From Brienomyrus brachyistius (taxonomy: Eukaryota; Chordata; Actinopteri; Osteoglossiformes; Mormyridae), in assembly GCF_023856365.1 (NCBI RefSeq), contig NC_064551.1, positions 20,026,349 to 20,090,348 on the forward strand: DNA of 64,000 bases, given 5' to 3'. The first letter of the stretch is position 1; each line of letters opens with the position of its first letter. Under the pieces are notes generated by a model. That model had not been told where the DNA came from, did no database searches, and saw only the letters and a program-made list of their open reading frames with translations. Shown piece after piece: positions 13,801 through 28,800 of this stretch. The position numbers and the translations under genes were made by a program.

Positions 13801-16800
13801 CTGAATTGGGCAGACAGGTGGCTAATTGCATTCCTGGACTCTGCATTACAGCGTTTGCCCATTAAATAAAGCAGACATATGCTATTTTTCCCTACATTTA
13901 TATAAATAAATTGAATTGAAAGAGCAGACCAGACAGCCAGTTCAGTTCATACACCAACAAGATTTTCTAGGGTCTAACTTTAAAAACATGCTCTCCAACA
14001 ACATGCCGCCATGTTTACTCACAGATCAAATTACCAGACTATTCTGGATGATTTTTTGACCACTTGGTTCTATTTATACACTACACAAAGGGAAAAATGG
14101 AACATTGACAAAGCAAAATATTTATTTCCCATCCTAATTTGACCTTGTCCTACAGCAGAAGTTTTCAACTTGGAGTCTGTGACCAGCGAACAGGAGCCAG
14201 CAGTGAACCTGCATCTCCTGTCCTTATGGTTGGGTTACTTAGTGGCAGGAGGTTCCTAGGTCTAGTTCATCGCAATTTGGGGTCTCTAGTTCGAAAACGA
14301 GTTAAAACCCCCCACCCCACAAGCATCCAGCCTTTTTCCAGTGGGCCCAGATGTTAAGGTGTGACGAACACACCATAATTAACCATAGGCATCATAAATA
14401 AATCATAAACTTTAAATAGCAATGGGGGCTAATTTCTACTTTTTTTCTATCTGTGGCTCATTCAGTGTGACAGTCCCAGACCAGTGACCCTTTCCCATAA
14501 TCCCTCAGTGCTCACGGTTTGCATTCTGCCTGACCTGGGAAAATAGTCAGGGGGGGGAACTGCACTGCAATGCTGGACTGTGAAACCGCGCACCCTGCAA
14601 GGCGGCTGGCAGGCGGGTGGACCACCGCATTCTGGCCGGCCGAGGCGCTCTGAAGACGGCCGACCGAGGCCCTCTGAGGACGGCCGACGCAATAAAAACA
14701 CAACCCACACGCCAGCTCTGGCTTCCGCTGTGCCTAATAGATGGTGTGCATAATCGTCAACCGGTCATTAAGAGGCCGGCTTGGAATGTGCTAAAAACGG
14801 CAGCTAGCGCACTATGGGCATGCGGGGCGTGCGTTTGGCGCACTTGCATGGCGGGAAACATGGCTATAGACACTGAAAGCCAGAGCAGCAGATCTTTGGG
14901 ACCCCTCAGACTCCTCAGCTACATGTGCCAGGACAGAATAAACTATATAGTCATGTGGTAGCTGACCAACCCAAAGCAATAAGTGAAGGGTCAGTCGGGG
15001 TTTTCAGAGTGCCAAGCACTTTGCTGGCCTGACAGGACTCCGCTTTCCCCGTAACACTCCAGTCAACGGCGGCTGAAGTCTATCGATGGGACTGAATAGG
15101 AAACTCCAGCAGCTGTTTTCTATTAAGGAACACAAACGGCTAAATTCTGTTCCACCTCCCCCCATCGTCATTCCACACTTTCACCTTACATGCTGAATCT
15201 TTCTCCTGCTGCAGCACTGCAAGCTATCTTTTCCTATCTCCAAACCGCATGTGTCGGGGTCTGTACTGCCCAGAGGGTATTGGGGAGGCCATTTATGGCA
15301 CATGTCCACATGACAGGCACAGAGTGTCCTCATTACCTGTTAATACTTCACTCCCGCTGAAGGAGCTCTGTTACGGACATGAGGCTGCAAGGCACTGCCC
15401 ACCTCGTACTCGGCCTCTACCCTTATAGTCCGCGTATAAAGAGAGAGCGTTACAGTCCCCTGGGGGGCCGAGCCACACCTCCCCTGATGATTGACCTACA
15501 ACATTCCCGCAAAGACGAACCTGTGAAGCTTCTCAAAGCACCTGCTTTCAGGCTGTAAATGGACCTGAACTCTGAAGCCGTCCATGGCGGCTGTCCTTTG
15601 GGAGCCACAACCACCTGCTTTTGTGGGTATTTTTAAATAAACAGCAGTTGAAGTTGGAGCAATGACTGCATGTTGATGACAGACAGCCCAATAGAGTTCG
15701 GGAAAACAGCCCTTTTTTCCATATTTGAATACTTTCTTATGTGTAAGTTTTTAACAAATTGCGTTTTTGTTTGAAATGTGTTTTCAAATTTGTGGTGTTA
15801 CGTGGACTCCTGCTAGCACACTCATGGCATCATTGTGAACATCATAATTGACTCATTATATTTGTGAAACCTAAGGCTAAGATGTTGCCTTGGCATTAAC
15901 CACTCGAACTTTACCAGCTCTGTGACTGCCTGTCCACCCTCAGCACCATGGTCCGATAAGAAAAGGTTGCTTAGCTTGCTGGACCAACATAGGTCAGAGA
16001 TCCTTAACCAAAGATCTTTCTGTTGTCATACATAGCGTTGTTCGGCCAAAACAGAAAGCCCTGGGAGTCGGGCGCTGGGAGTCGGGCCCTGGGAGTCGGG
16101 CCCTGGGAGTCGGGCCCTGGGAGTCGGGGCACGGGTGGGAGCTGATGGGAAACAAATGGCTCACTTCAAGGGGCTGTGGCACCTCGAGTTCATTACCGGC
16201 TTCCTTCAAGAATCCTCGCAAATTCTGATCTCATCGTGTAGGTTGAGCAGCTCCATCCAAACGGGGCTTTTCTTTCTTCTGGAAAGGGCTGGAGGCAACC
16301 CTCATTCCTCCAAGGCTAAACAGGCAGTTCTAGACTGAAATAGTTCCAAAATATTTTTCTTTCCCTTGAACTCCTAATTGTAATTGATTAGCTGCTCGCT
16401 AGTACCGAGTGGCTAACCGCGTTGTTCACGTTGCAGTCGCACCACATGACTACGGGCAAATTCGCCTCCACATTTCCGCTTTCTTTAGTCGTCTCTGAAT
16501 GATGGTTCATGGCCAGGATTCCTTTGCCTCAAAACTAAACTGGATTCCTTGAACCGCTGAGGAGCGGTGGCTCAGCTACGTAGCTATGGACCAAGAAAAA
16601 CTTAAACCCACACAGATGTGACAACGTATCTCTCTACTAAAAACACTACAATAAAGGAGAGGAAAAACATTAGAAAGCTATAGGGGTTTACAAAGAGGAA
16701 CATCCATCCATCCATTTTCCAAACCGCTTATCCTACTGGGTCGTGGGGGGTCTGGAGCCTATCCTGGAATGATGGGCACGAGGCAGGGAACAACCCAGGA

Positions 16801-19800
16801 TGGGGGGCCAACCCATTGCAGAAAGAGGAACATTTTTTAAATTATTGCAAATTCCTCAGTAAACAATTAAGATCAATTCTTTCGAAATTCTCTACAAAGT
16901 TTGATTCTGTACAGATTCTGTACAGATTCTGTAGCATAAAAAAAATCCAGCTTCTAGGATTATATCAGCCCAGCAGACAGCTGACTGTTCATTATTTGTT
17001 CATGGAAACAAGAAAGTTGCGGTCAATGCATGAGCTGTTACTGTCAACCAGAGCTGAAGTTTTCCTGTCACCCTATCGTGGAGAAATGGGGGGCAAGGTG
17101 GCTGATGGGACTGTCTCCCCAGCAGTAGCAAAACCCAGGGCCCGGACCCCCCAAAAAGGGCCCCCTTTCCTCAGTACCGGGCAGCATGCCATGGCCATCG
17201 AGGAGTCCAAATCCATACTGGCATCGCTCTGCGTACAACACACGTTCCTCGGGGGTGCTGCATGAACAGAGGCAGGCTCTGGCTTCCCATTTGCTGTCAG
17301 ATGTAATTCATACATGGTGCCTGACCTTCAGCAAGAGACAAACACCCCACAAGCCCGAGGCAATCACAGAGAACATGGTAGCCCATCATGGAGGCCGACG
17401 AAGAAGCAGAAAGATCTGATCTGTTCACAGTTCTGCAAAAATCACTCCGCATAAATTAAACTCACGGCCAAATTATTTCATTTCCCCCACAGGGTTAAAG
17501 ATTTAGCACTGCTCCACACAAAAGCAAACACAGCTACTGAATTAAAACGTGTCATCTGAGCTCAATTCTAGGCTGAAGCTAAACCTGGTCACTTGGTCAA
17601 GCCACATCCACAGTATGGTACTTGAAGCACAGACAGGAAACAGATTTCAGCGCAAGTACCAAAGAAGGACCAAACAGCCACTTTGGTTGGATGAAAAAAC
17701 AGCAGTAAGGCTGCATGACAAATATTTTTAGTCTCGGTGGGATCTGATTTAAGATGAATGTGATGGAGATTTTCGAGAACTTTAAAGCAAATAAACAAGC
17801 CAGGCTCCAGTAGACGTCCAAAGCCAAGATCATCCAACAGAGCATGAGAACAGAAGCCACAGAAAGCAATGAAGCACAAGTCAAACCAGTACTGTAAAAT
17901 TAACAGGCACACAATATACGTATAAAGACCTCAATCAAAGTGGTTCCTCAAAGAAATATGTTTTTTGAAATTTATTCCAGTTAATGTTAACTGATGTTAA
18001 TTGAAGACTGCAAAGGAAATGTTGTAACGAGACGGAAGCTGACCACAGATGGATGTGTCACATCGGAAATCCTATGTAGTGTCACCGTTAGTCACTCTTT
18101 TAAAATAATGGAACCACTCTGATCTTCCACATCATTGTTTGGGTCCATATCCAACAAAATTGATCCAGGTTTTTTGTTCTGCTGTACCACAGAACTCTCA
18201 TAAATTTTGGTTTCAACTCCCAAAGTCCTCTTCAACATTTTTTGCAAACTGGAAATCCACAGTGATATTCAAATATCCTTTATTTTCAGAGTTCAAAGAA
18301 TCACAGAAGTGTCCCAAAGGGATACGTCTGAAAGGAGGTTGCTAATGACCTTCGTAAGACACTAATAATCTGTATTTCAATTTCACTGGTACCACCACAT
18401 GCAATCCAACACCGCTGGCTGTGCAACAAGTCTGTGCGAATCTCATTTATTCTTTTATTTGCAGCATATTTACTCAGCAGTGGAACACAGCACTGGAAGT
18501 CAGCACTGGAACATACTGCACCCTCAATCAGATGGATCTGTGGTCTCCGTGTGGCTGAGATTAAAACACAGAGGGGGCTTACACGAGAAATCCCAAGGGT
18601 ACCCCGACTTGTATGAGAGCGGAGGCTTTAAAGATCACTTGTAGTGTAACCTTTGTGTCACCCCCCCCCCCCCCCGAATTCCATGCCACAAGCAAACGAG
18701 CAAACAGAACTAGTGAAATTCAGTGTTCCACTTCGTTAAGGAGCTAGTTTGAAAAACGCGCACGGCGGACCATTAATCGTGCTTTTGAAACGGGAGACGG
18801 ATTGGGAAAGTGGTCCGTGAAGATGAAGGCATATTCCAGAATGCAGCCCTGGGGATGCTGCTGGATTCAGGCTTATGGGACAATGCCACCATCATGGGCT
18901 TCCCGCTCTCCCGTTTTCTGAACCAACTCTATCTTCTCGGGCGCCTGGAGGTCCACGGCTTCTCAGAACAAATTGCGCGTAATGAGGGCAGGGTGGGCTC
19001 GTAAAAGCGACCACATGTGCTATGCTGGGTCCCTTCAAGCGGCTTGCAGCTTGAGGATGATTAATTCTGATACTGGCCCCCCAGCACCCCTCCTTCTTGG
19101 CATTATATTTTCGTCTTATTAGCCAGCTGGGCTCCTCAAAAGGGAAAGTCTGCTGCGTGGTGGATTGTACCAGTAGAACGAGGCTCCTGCAGTAAAAATA
19201 TCCTTTTCCACACCCAGATTATAAAGGCCAAATTAAACTCCTGGTCCCTCGTGAACAAGAGTCATTGAAGCGTCTCCCAGTTTGACTTTTTAAACAACTG
19301 TAGGATCAACAACATGACCAAAAAGACCTTTCAAGCAGCTATCCCATCTGGCAAATGGTAAAATCTCTTCTGCGCATTAATATCGATGAACCATAACTAA
19401 ACCATAAATCATCACTGGGAGACAAATGCCAGCGTTGGACTAAGGAGATGCAACCTATGTCCTTATGCAGTTAACCTATCGGAAGCGTACAATTATTGAC
19501 ATTTCTTCACTTAGTAGGTGTGTTTGTTTACGATGCCGTACAACAAGACGGATACATCACTAGGTGTTATGCAGTTAAGGTTTAAGTGTAGCTAGGCTGA
19601 GCTTCCAATAAGGGACCAGTACCAAATGCACTTTACCATTGCAGCAAGTGCTACACAGGACCTTACAGAACACTGCAGGAAGGCAAGAAGCGAACAGAAA
19701 CAAATTAGGCGCCTTCAGGTGCATCCTACCTTCAACACTTGTGAAGGCCTATTGTTAAGGTCCACAGGCCGTGGATTCACGGTGCAAAACAACCCCCAGT

Positions 19801-22800
19801 TGATGTTAACCCTCCCAGCTAATGATTGTGTGGGTCAATGGGGCTGAGGGGTTTCTTGGGTGGGGGGTCCGTTGGAGTCCAGAACCTGACACAAAGCAGC
19901 TGCCTGTTGCTAAACTGAGTGCCAGGAAGCACCCCCCCCCATAGCAACATCTGCTTTTTCTATCAAGACCCTGAAACTTCAGACCATAGCGTAAGGGACA
20001 GAGGGTTGGTGCATGAATTTTAGGAGAAGGCAAGAACAACAGAGAACAGGCGCAGCGAGAGGGAGAGCCTGTCGGATCCCATGCAGGCTGGCCAGACTAA
20101 CTGGAACCATTTGGTGAGATACGCAGGTAGTAAAGTCAGTGCTGGAGAGAGTGGGAGGACTGGGGTGTGGGGACTTGGGGAAGGTGGGAGAAAGGGATGG
20201 GTGAAAATAAAGAAATGAAGGGTTCCTCTCCTTTCCTCAGACATTGTTGGGGGCTGGGGAGGTATGAGCTAGCACTCAGAAGATTCTTTTATCAGCCGAA
20301 CGAGATTCCTGAAGATAAGAGTTCTGGCATTTATAACCTGACCGAGACACCACTCCCTGCTCTCGACCCTCGTTGCGTTTATGTAGCCCTGGGCCGACAT
20401 GCCGGGTTTATTTAAACATGGATTTAACCTGAAATTAAGCCTAACACATGACTCGCTGTTCTGTGTGTTCGCCTCCAGACTTCCGTTGTTCCGGTCAACT
20501 CTAGGACGCGCAGGTTGGAACCCTCCTGTCCTGGTGAAAGAACGAGCCTCTAAATCCGGCCCTGCGGGCAGAGATACGCATCTAAGCCAAAGTGCTAAAA
20601 GAAGAGAAGATAGCGTGCCATTCAATGGCTGAATGAATGAGAGGCTCCCCAGGGCGCCAGGGCAACAGGAATCTTCTTGTCATTTGCTGCCTCTCTGGTG
20701 AAAGGACCTCCCCTGCTGCTGTAATCACGCTCAATTCAAACTACAATACAACTATTATTGCAATAATTGCAATAACAAACAGAGCCCAGTCCAGCAGTAT
20801 TAATTTCCTCTCCAGTTGCAGTGCAGGCACGTTCCTGACGAGGAGCGTGCTGCTTTCTGTAATTAAACACGTATGGCAGAAGGAGAAGCTCGAGAAGGTG
20901 TTAAGCAAAAACACTACAAACCGTCCCACGTTGAAGGGGAGGGGCATGTTACTTGGAACATTCACAGTCAGCCATATGAGGGTCTGTGCATCAGACAGAA
21001 GGCTTCGTCTTGTAAGAGGTACTGTCTTAGCAAAATATGGGTGTTTCCTTCTGAGTTCATTTACTAGCAAATAAAGCTCTCAAGCTGAATGGCTAATCGG
21101 GTTTAGACAATTCAAATGGATACATTTATAAGGATTAAAAAAAAGGTTCAGCACCATCACACTCGAGTATGAAGAGATCAGCCAGCAGACGTTTGCTACC
21201 CTTCCCAGCAGACGTTTGCTAACCTTCCCGGTGGTGGGAGCGAATCAATCCCTGACGAATTTTGGTCCTCTAGAAAACACACTCCACCTAAACATCCAGC
21301 CGTTTAGACTGGATGAGGTTCCTGCATCTGTCCATTGCCCTGACTGGAAGGTTAGGAGTTCCTACATGAAATCTCAAAGCATGTTCTCATGCTACTTGTC
21401 CTTTCTTGCCCCTAAGGAATCAGAAGGAGCACATGAGTACAATACCGCAAGCTGTAGGTCAAACCCTGCATGCGATCACCTCGACGAGTGCAGGCGAAAC
21501 TCGAACCACTTCAAGGAAAAAGAAGGGTCGCCACATTTCTCAGTCTGACATTCCCTTAGGTTACACCAACTCTTCTTCATAAGAAGCTTAAAGATCCTAG
21601 CAGATCATTTTTAAGGGATATTTTGTGAAACCTAGCTTGTTAGGGACCCTCCTCCTTTTAGGGAATCCCTTGAGAACTGAGCAGGGAAAGCGATAGGACA
21701 TAAAAGCGAGCACTTACAAGTTCATGGTTAAGCAGATGCTTCTTCGTTTTCTCCTCTGTTCCCCAGACTCAGACCAGGCAAACAGACTCTCAGATGAGTA
21801 ATCCAGGGCTCCCCGAAGTAGAGCAGTGAACAGAGAACGTGGGCAACAAAAAGGAGAATAGGAAAGCAGCAACAAAAAAAAGTATGTTCCTTTTAAGAAG
21901 GTATGCTCCTCCGAGGTTACACCTCCCGTTACTCAAAGCAAGACAAGCAGTGCAGTCGTGTGGCAGGACAGAAAAACTCCAACGTCAGCTCCACACTGTC
22001 CCCCTCCTCTTAAACACAGCAGAAATGAGTCCACCCCCTCACTCTTTCCTCCTCCCTCCCCAGAATGTCACAGGGGCACTCACTGCGCGCCTTACCGCTG
22101 AACAAACAGTGTGCGTGTGCATGTCTGCAGGAGTGCGTGTGGGTGGATGGGTGGGGAGTGCACCGGCAAGCAGGAGTAAGCAGTACGCAGGCATGTTAAA
22201 GAGTGATAGAGTGAGAGAGTGACTGTAGCAAGCCGCAGGGAGACCGTAACAGGAAATGACACGCATTTCATTCGGCTGGAATGGGGAAACTGGCCCCTTC
22301 GTTCTCTCCATCATTTCTGTGTTCACTCAGGCAGAGTGAAACCACATTTGGGAAAAAAAAATTCAATGCTATGTGCAAGTTAAATATGCTTTCAACGGTC
22401 AATTAAAAGTAATTAACAAGTGAATGTGAAGTTGTATGTTAAAAAACAAAAAACAAAACAGAATTGCACTGGAAGGAATCAACTAGGGCCACCTCAGAGA
22501 GTAACAGGGGGCCACTTTGTCCTTCATCAAAATTAGCCCCATGCCTTTAATTTCCGAGGCCCTCCCCCACTCCAATGTCATACTTCCTGTTGCTTTTACG
22601 AGACGAGGTAAGGGAACTGATTAGTCGCGGCCCAAAAACTTTCCAGCTCCGGCCAGCTTAATGTGAAATATATCAGGTAATGAGGCGTCGTCGCCGTGCT
22701 TCAGAGAGTGGAGCGCAGAGAAAACAAGGCTTATCTTTTTACCTTGGCCCTCTGTTATCCTGGAGGAAGAAGAACATGCAAAAATAATGTTTAAAAGTTC

Positions 22801-25800
22801 TAGATTAAACAATGTCTGGGATACACCCATGGTACATTTCCTGAAGCTTGCCTTTTGATCATTTTTTAATCTCTGCTGCCACTTGGTGTGTTTTTAAGAG
22901 GAGAAAATCAAATCAGTGCCAATTGAAAAGCACGGTCAAACCTTGATATGGTTACGGATGATTAACTCAGTGCCTTCAGACCTCAGATGATCTGCTTCTC
23001 TGTCTGATGAAATCCTCCTTTCCACTGGTCTTCCAGGACTCTGACGGTTCAAGGGGGACATCAAGTACTCCTACGAACACCGTTTCTGAATCACTTTGTC
23101 ATTTTTTATTTCTTATTAATTATAAAGCGGGCGGTTTGTGGCTCAGGTTGGAATGGAAGGTTGTCAGCTCAAATCCCAGGGCCAGCACACTAATGTTGCT
23201 ATTGGGCCCTTGGGCAAGGCCCTTTACCCCTGACTGCTGCACACTGGCTCATCCTGCACTCAGACCCCCTGCTTCACTCTCACCCGTAAGTGTGTGTACG
23301 TCTGAAAGGACAGCAAGATGCGATAAGAAGCATTCCAGTGTAAATGCAGTCATACTTAGACAGAATACTGGCAAAACTGCTGGCAATTACGGACGATGCC
23401 TCTCACCCCCTGCACAAAACATCTGACAAGCTCAAGAGTAGCTTCAGCAAAAGACTCATTAAAGGAATGATTCAGGAAATCATTCCTGTCTAGTGCCATT
23501 AGACTCTATAACTCACCTGTCCATATCTTACACAAATGGCAAATAAGGCATCATTTCATTGGATGAATTAGTTGGGCAGGAGAGCATAAAGACAGACCCT
23601 TTCACAGCATTTCTCAGTAATTTATAACACTAGTTCGTAGCCTCGGTTATGGTCCACACATTGCAAGGCTCCCTCTATAACCTACCTTTGCCCCACTCAT
23701 TATCTTGCTCCATTTACGCACTGTTTCGAAGCTCCTCATGCCTCCTGATCTACAAACCCGCTCAACCACATACGTTCCAGTCTGGCCCGACCTGCTCTTT
23801 GGAATGACCAGATCATCCCAGGAAGTGGCGTAGTGCTGATGTCTTCTCTTCCCCCTGAGGAACCTGTCATGACCCACTCTTCCAAAACCTTTTGTGAGCA
23901 CGCCCCCCTCGTTAACCTCGAGTGGATTCCCCGAGTTTACCAGGTGTTTCTAATTGCCTTCATTAGTTCTATGTATTTAAGTCCACGTCAGAGTATGTTT
24001 CCCTAGTTCTGTCATTGTATTGCTGTGGTAATTTTGTCTCGTATGCCTCTTGGTGTCCCAATTAAAACCCTTTTTACCTCAGTCCTCATCTCCTTCTCCT
24101 GCTTCCCCAGTCCGTGCCCTACAAGTCATAACAGAACCTCACCAGGTGAAGTCCGTTTTCTGTCTGGAAACCCGGCAAATACACCACCACGGGGGAAGGC
24201 AGTATTTATCCATATCCACATGAACAAGCTTTTGGATAATTGCACCAAGTTCTTTTTGGTCCAAAAAAAAAAACAATAGTTCCCCAGGACGAAGGACCAC
24301 ATCCGCTACAAAGTGGGTCAATAGCTCATCACTCTAACACTGCATGTTACCAGCCTCTGAAACCCCAGTCAGACTTCACAGTCAGATGCTCCTGATGAAA
24401 GTGAGACTAGCTTAAAGCTTTACATTAATGGATGGGTCACGACAAGGGTAGCCAATGTAATGTGGCTGCTGTCCCACTGACCCCTCCCCCCTCCCCCCTA
24501 AAAGGCCCCAGGTATACAATCATTAGCCAAACAGGGTACCATTTATATTTAACACACCTCTGCTTAACTTTAATTATTCTTTGTAAACATGCATGACTTC
24601 TAAGCAAAATTTACTCGAGGACTGATAGAATTTTGGTCTGTAATACGAATAAGCCTGACTTTTGCAGTCACAAAAACAACATAAAATTGACTGAGTAAAT
24701 TTAGGAAATTTGTTCTTCAGTTGCTAAGTGAGGAACTAACAGTCAAGCAATTAATCACCCAAAAAGCACAATTCTGCAGCTATTGCAGAAGCTGGTTTCA
24801 TTCCGTGGGTTCATAGTGAACTTGCCGCTTTTAGATGGCGATCACATGTACATTTCTGCCAGAGAAATGTAAACAAAGACATGAACCTGTGTGGCGGATT
24901 TCCTGCTGCGGACAGGAATGTGCCCTGGGCTTTTTCAGCAGTGTCCCGTGTTCCTGATTTTCAAACACATGCAGCTCCAACAGTGACCTCTAAGCGGTCA
25001 TTATGAGAAGAAAATCACGGAAAAAAAATCAGCATTTAACCCTGAGACTCTGGGTCTTTCTGACCTGCAAGGTGGAGTTTCAGACATAGAACATAACCTT
25101 TACAACAGTAAATATGGTAAACATGGCAGGTCCTTGTTTCCATGGCAAATCCCCCTCCCCAAGGACTGTGGGACCCAATGGCAAAGGCTCCATGGTTCTC
25201 CTGAGGTGGTATGGGCACTATGATAAAGAAATATGAACACCCCCCCACCCAAAGCTGAAGGTTATCAAACTCATTGGTTTTGTGATTGTAGAATTACTGT
25301 CTCATTGACATTTAATAGTGCAGGGAGACCCATCAAGGATGGCTGTCCAACACTGCTCACTGCTTCTAAGTCTAGGTCTCATAAAACCTGCCCAAAGGCC
25401 AGAGAGCAAGACTATTATCAGCCAATGAGACACTTACAAGCGTTTCCAATTGTTCCTTCACAGTTTAAAAACTTTAATAAATGCATTAAGCAGTTAAACG
25501 CATTGACCCAGGAAAAACAATAACGATTCTGACACGATGTATTCTCCACAGAACCTTCATATGTCATTGATTAAAGAAAAAAGAATGACTGAATGTCTAC
25601 ACAGAATTTGCCCAACATGAGGCAATAGAAACAAGCACAGCTCATCTTAGGAGTAGCTCAGCGTTATCCTCACAGATGAATATCCACCTCAAGAGCCACT
25701 GGTCCTTCAGGCGAGGAGACCCAGAACATTCCTCGTCTAGTTCCTGTTCCTCTACGTGACTTATATCTGATAAGCTAGTTCCGTGAGACGCTTCACCCTT

Positions 25801-28800
25801 AATAACCACAAGAGAGCAAAGACACGATAACTCTACCTGCATTTCTTCCCATCCAGCATGCCTTAGGGGAACTTGGACATAAGCCCACAATGGCTTTTGT
25901 CACCTAATGGAGGAAACGGGAAGGAGCGCCAGACTAAGATAGCTTATCGTCCAGCAGTTATGTCATAAAATGAACTCTGTGGGCAGTCTGAAGATGGCAC
26001 ACTGATGGACAAAGGCAACGGCACAGAGGCTGCGGGACGTCATGAAGGAGAGATATGTTACAGCGAGTCACATGTTTAGGAGCATGAAACAGATCCCCAT
26101 GGCTTTGGAGAGGGGGTTAATACTGCCACCCACTGGGGGTCACAATGCTTTGTTCCTCACGTGGTGCGAAGTCTTTTGAGAAAAGCTATATAGCTGAAGC
26201 TGCTTTCTGAGGCTCTGTGAAATGCAAGAAAAAAAAACATGGTTCTTGGTGTAGATGTACTTCCCAAGATCGAGGCATATAAATATGAATTTCTCCTGTA
26301 AAACGTGCAGCTGTATAAATGGGCAAAAGATCCCAAACATTGCTTTGGATGAAAGTGCCAGCTAAGCAACTGAGTTGAAATGACCTACACTGTTTTCAGA
26401 AGCGGACCACCTCTGGGCTGCCTGGCTGAGAGGCCCAACTTCACCTGACTCGTGAGACGGGCTCTAACTGGCCGGGTTGCCAGGCAAAACAAATAGGGCC
26501 CCCAGCTGCGTTTTTTTGACCAACCAAGACATCAGCTCCAATTTCTCTCGTACAAGTCCATGAGCGGTTTTCTCTACCCATCTGGTCCAAATAAAGGCAG
26601 CCGAGGCTTGGCCGCTAAGCCTCGTTAATTATGCTTCATGTTTCCAGAGAATCCATACCGGGTGATCCCCTTGAAGTCGGGTTCACAAGGTGCTTGCGAG
26701 CACGTTCTCTCACCAAGTCTCCCAGTTTCCCTTCAAATGATGGTCATACGGTCATCGTCAGAAGCTCCCTCGTGCATTTCACACGCCTGCACGCATGACA
26801 CGTGTCGCATGAGGCGGCATACACTGCCACCCAGGTTCCTACATGGAGATGAGAGGGAACATCAAGTGTGAACACCCATGGACAGGGGCTACCCCCTGCC
26901 TAACTCTGGCCACAAAGTTCATGCCAAAATAAACACCCCCCACCCAACAGTGTGGATACTGACATCTCTTAAGAGGTCCAGGGTGGGAGATTCAAAGCCC
27001 GGCTTCTGTATGGGGCAGTGGAGCCTGCTTGATTAGGGTTTGTGTTTTGGGAAACCACTGGAGACAGCAGACAAGCTGCCTATGGGCTTAAAACCAGAGG
27101 CCAGATTTTAGACGACACACTACCAGCTCATATTTCTGTCTCACGACAAAATGATCCAAATATCCTCGTGGCAATACAAAGTGCTGTTTGGCAGAGCACA
27201 CGCCACTCCGCCTCCCTGTGGAGAACGTACTGTATGCAAAACAAGCTCAGACGGGGAAGCCCCCAGCGGTTAAAGACCCTCAATATTCACTTTCCATCTC
27301 TCAACTCTCCACCGGCCCTTTACTAGACATGAAGCCCTCAGTAGCTGCCCTGAAGAAGATCAATTCAGAGCAACAGTGGGGGCAGCCATGATCAGTCTTC
27401 TGATACTCTCATCTGAACCAATCTTGTCAACAGCATCACCGTGCCGAGCCAATTGCACGTGAGGATTGTGCGTGAGCACCAAGGGCTGGGAGGGCCTTTA
27501 GAGTTCATGTTCATCTGTTAGAAGGTTCAGATTCATTTGGAAAAGCAAAGAAGAAGAACTGGCAACCTACAAACACGAGTTGAAACATTATGGATACAGT
27601 TCAAAACAAAGGCTGGTGCTCCACTCCCAGAGTGGAAAAGCTCCAGAACTTCTAATGCTTTGAGTCATTATTTCTCTGTTTACACTGATAGGGTTGTAAT
27701 GGACTTCAAAAGACACTAATGTAGAAAGCAGAGCCAGAATATAGACAAACCTAAAGTGAATACACATTTACTTACTTAACCTTTTGGCTTTTCTTTTTTT
27801 TACCCAAAGCACCTCATAATTGCCTCCACATTTACTGTAAGCCCTCGTGCATTCGCGATGCGCGAATTTACAGATCTGCGAAAATTTTTACTTATTTGCA
27901 CCCGCATTTTTTTTCACACGTCTGCGTTCCTTTTTATCTACATACCGTACTGTACCTTTACAAGATGCGAATCCCATTCGCAAAGTTTATTCCTTTTCGA
28001 ACTGTCATGACCTGCTCGTCTGATCCTCCCGTGCGCCACGCCCCCTCAACGACCTCATGTGGAATCTCCGTGTGATCAGCTGTTTCCAGTTGATGCCCAA
28101 AACAGGTTTCCATCTCGAGACGCATTTGCTATTAACACTGAAAGGGTTGGTTTTTAAAGGTAATGTATTAAGCTAACTTCTAAATGAAATTAAAGAATTT
28201 TGGAAGAATATTTAGGGTTTAAACTATAGAAATAAGCACATATCACCATTTTTAGTGACCAAACATCCGCGAATCCTCCACATTCGCGACGGGTTCTGGA
28301 ACGTAACCTCGTGAATGTCCGAGGTATTACTGTATATAGGCTGTCTAATTCTGTGGTACCACAATTTCCCACTTGGAATCAATAAATCTATATATTTATA
28401 GATCTTGTGCAAAACAAGCAATTTTGTGAAAGGGTTTAAAAGAGAGACCTTCTAAGGTTTGACTCAACTTTACGTGAGTGGTTCACAACCTGATCTTCAG
28501 TGCCTGTAAGCCATTTGAAATTTCTGTTCCAGTCCTCCATCTGCATTCATGAGCTGGGCAATCCATGGCCTTATAATGACCTAGCAAGTAAAATCAGGTG
28601 TGTAAGTGATGATGGCACTGAGCAAAAATGTGGACTGGACTGAGATCAGCGCTTTAAATAGACTCTGAACAAGACAGCACACAAATCTTTAAATTAAATG
28701 AGGGTTTCGGGAGGCACACATATGGTAATTCAACCTTCTTAAGAAATCTCACTGTTTGCCTCCCCCTCCCACCCCAGCAGCCTCCAGAAAATTTCTATCA

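Noticed and set aside
16816..17265. 149-codon plus-strand open frame
   Set aside because: It starts in the target duplication of a truncated SINE and shows no domain.
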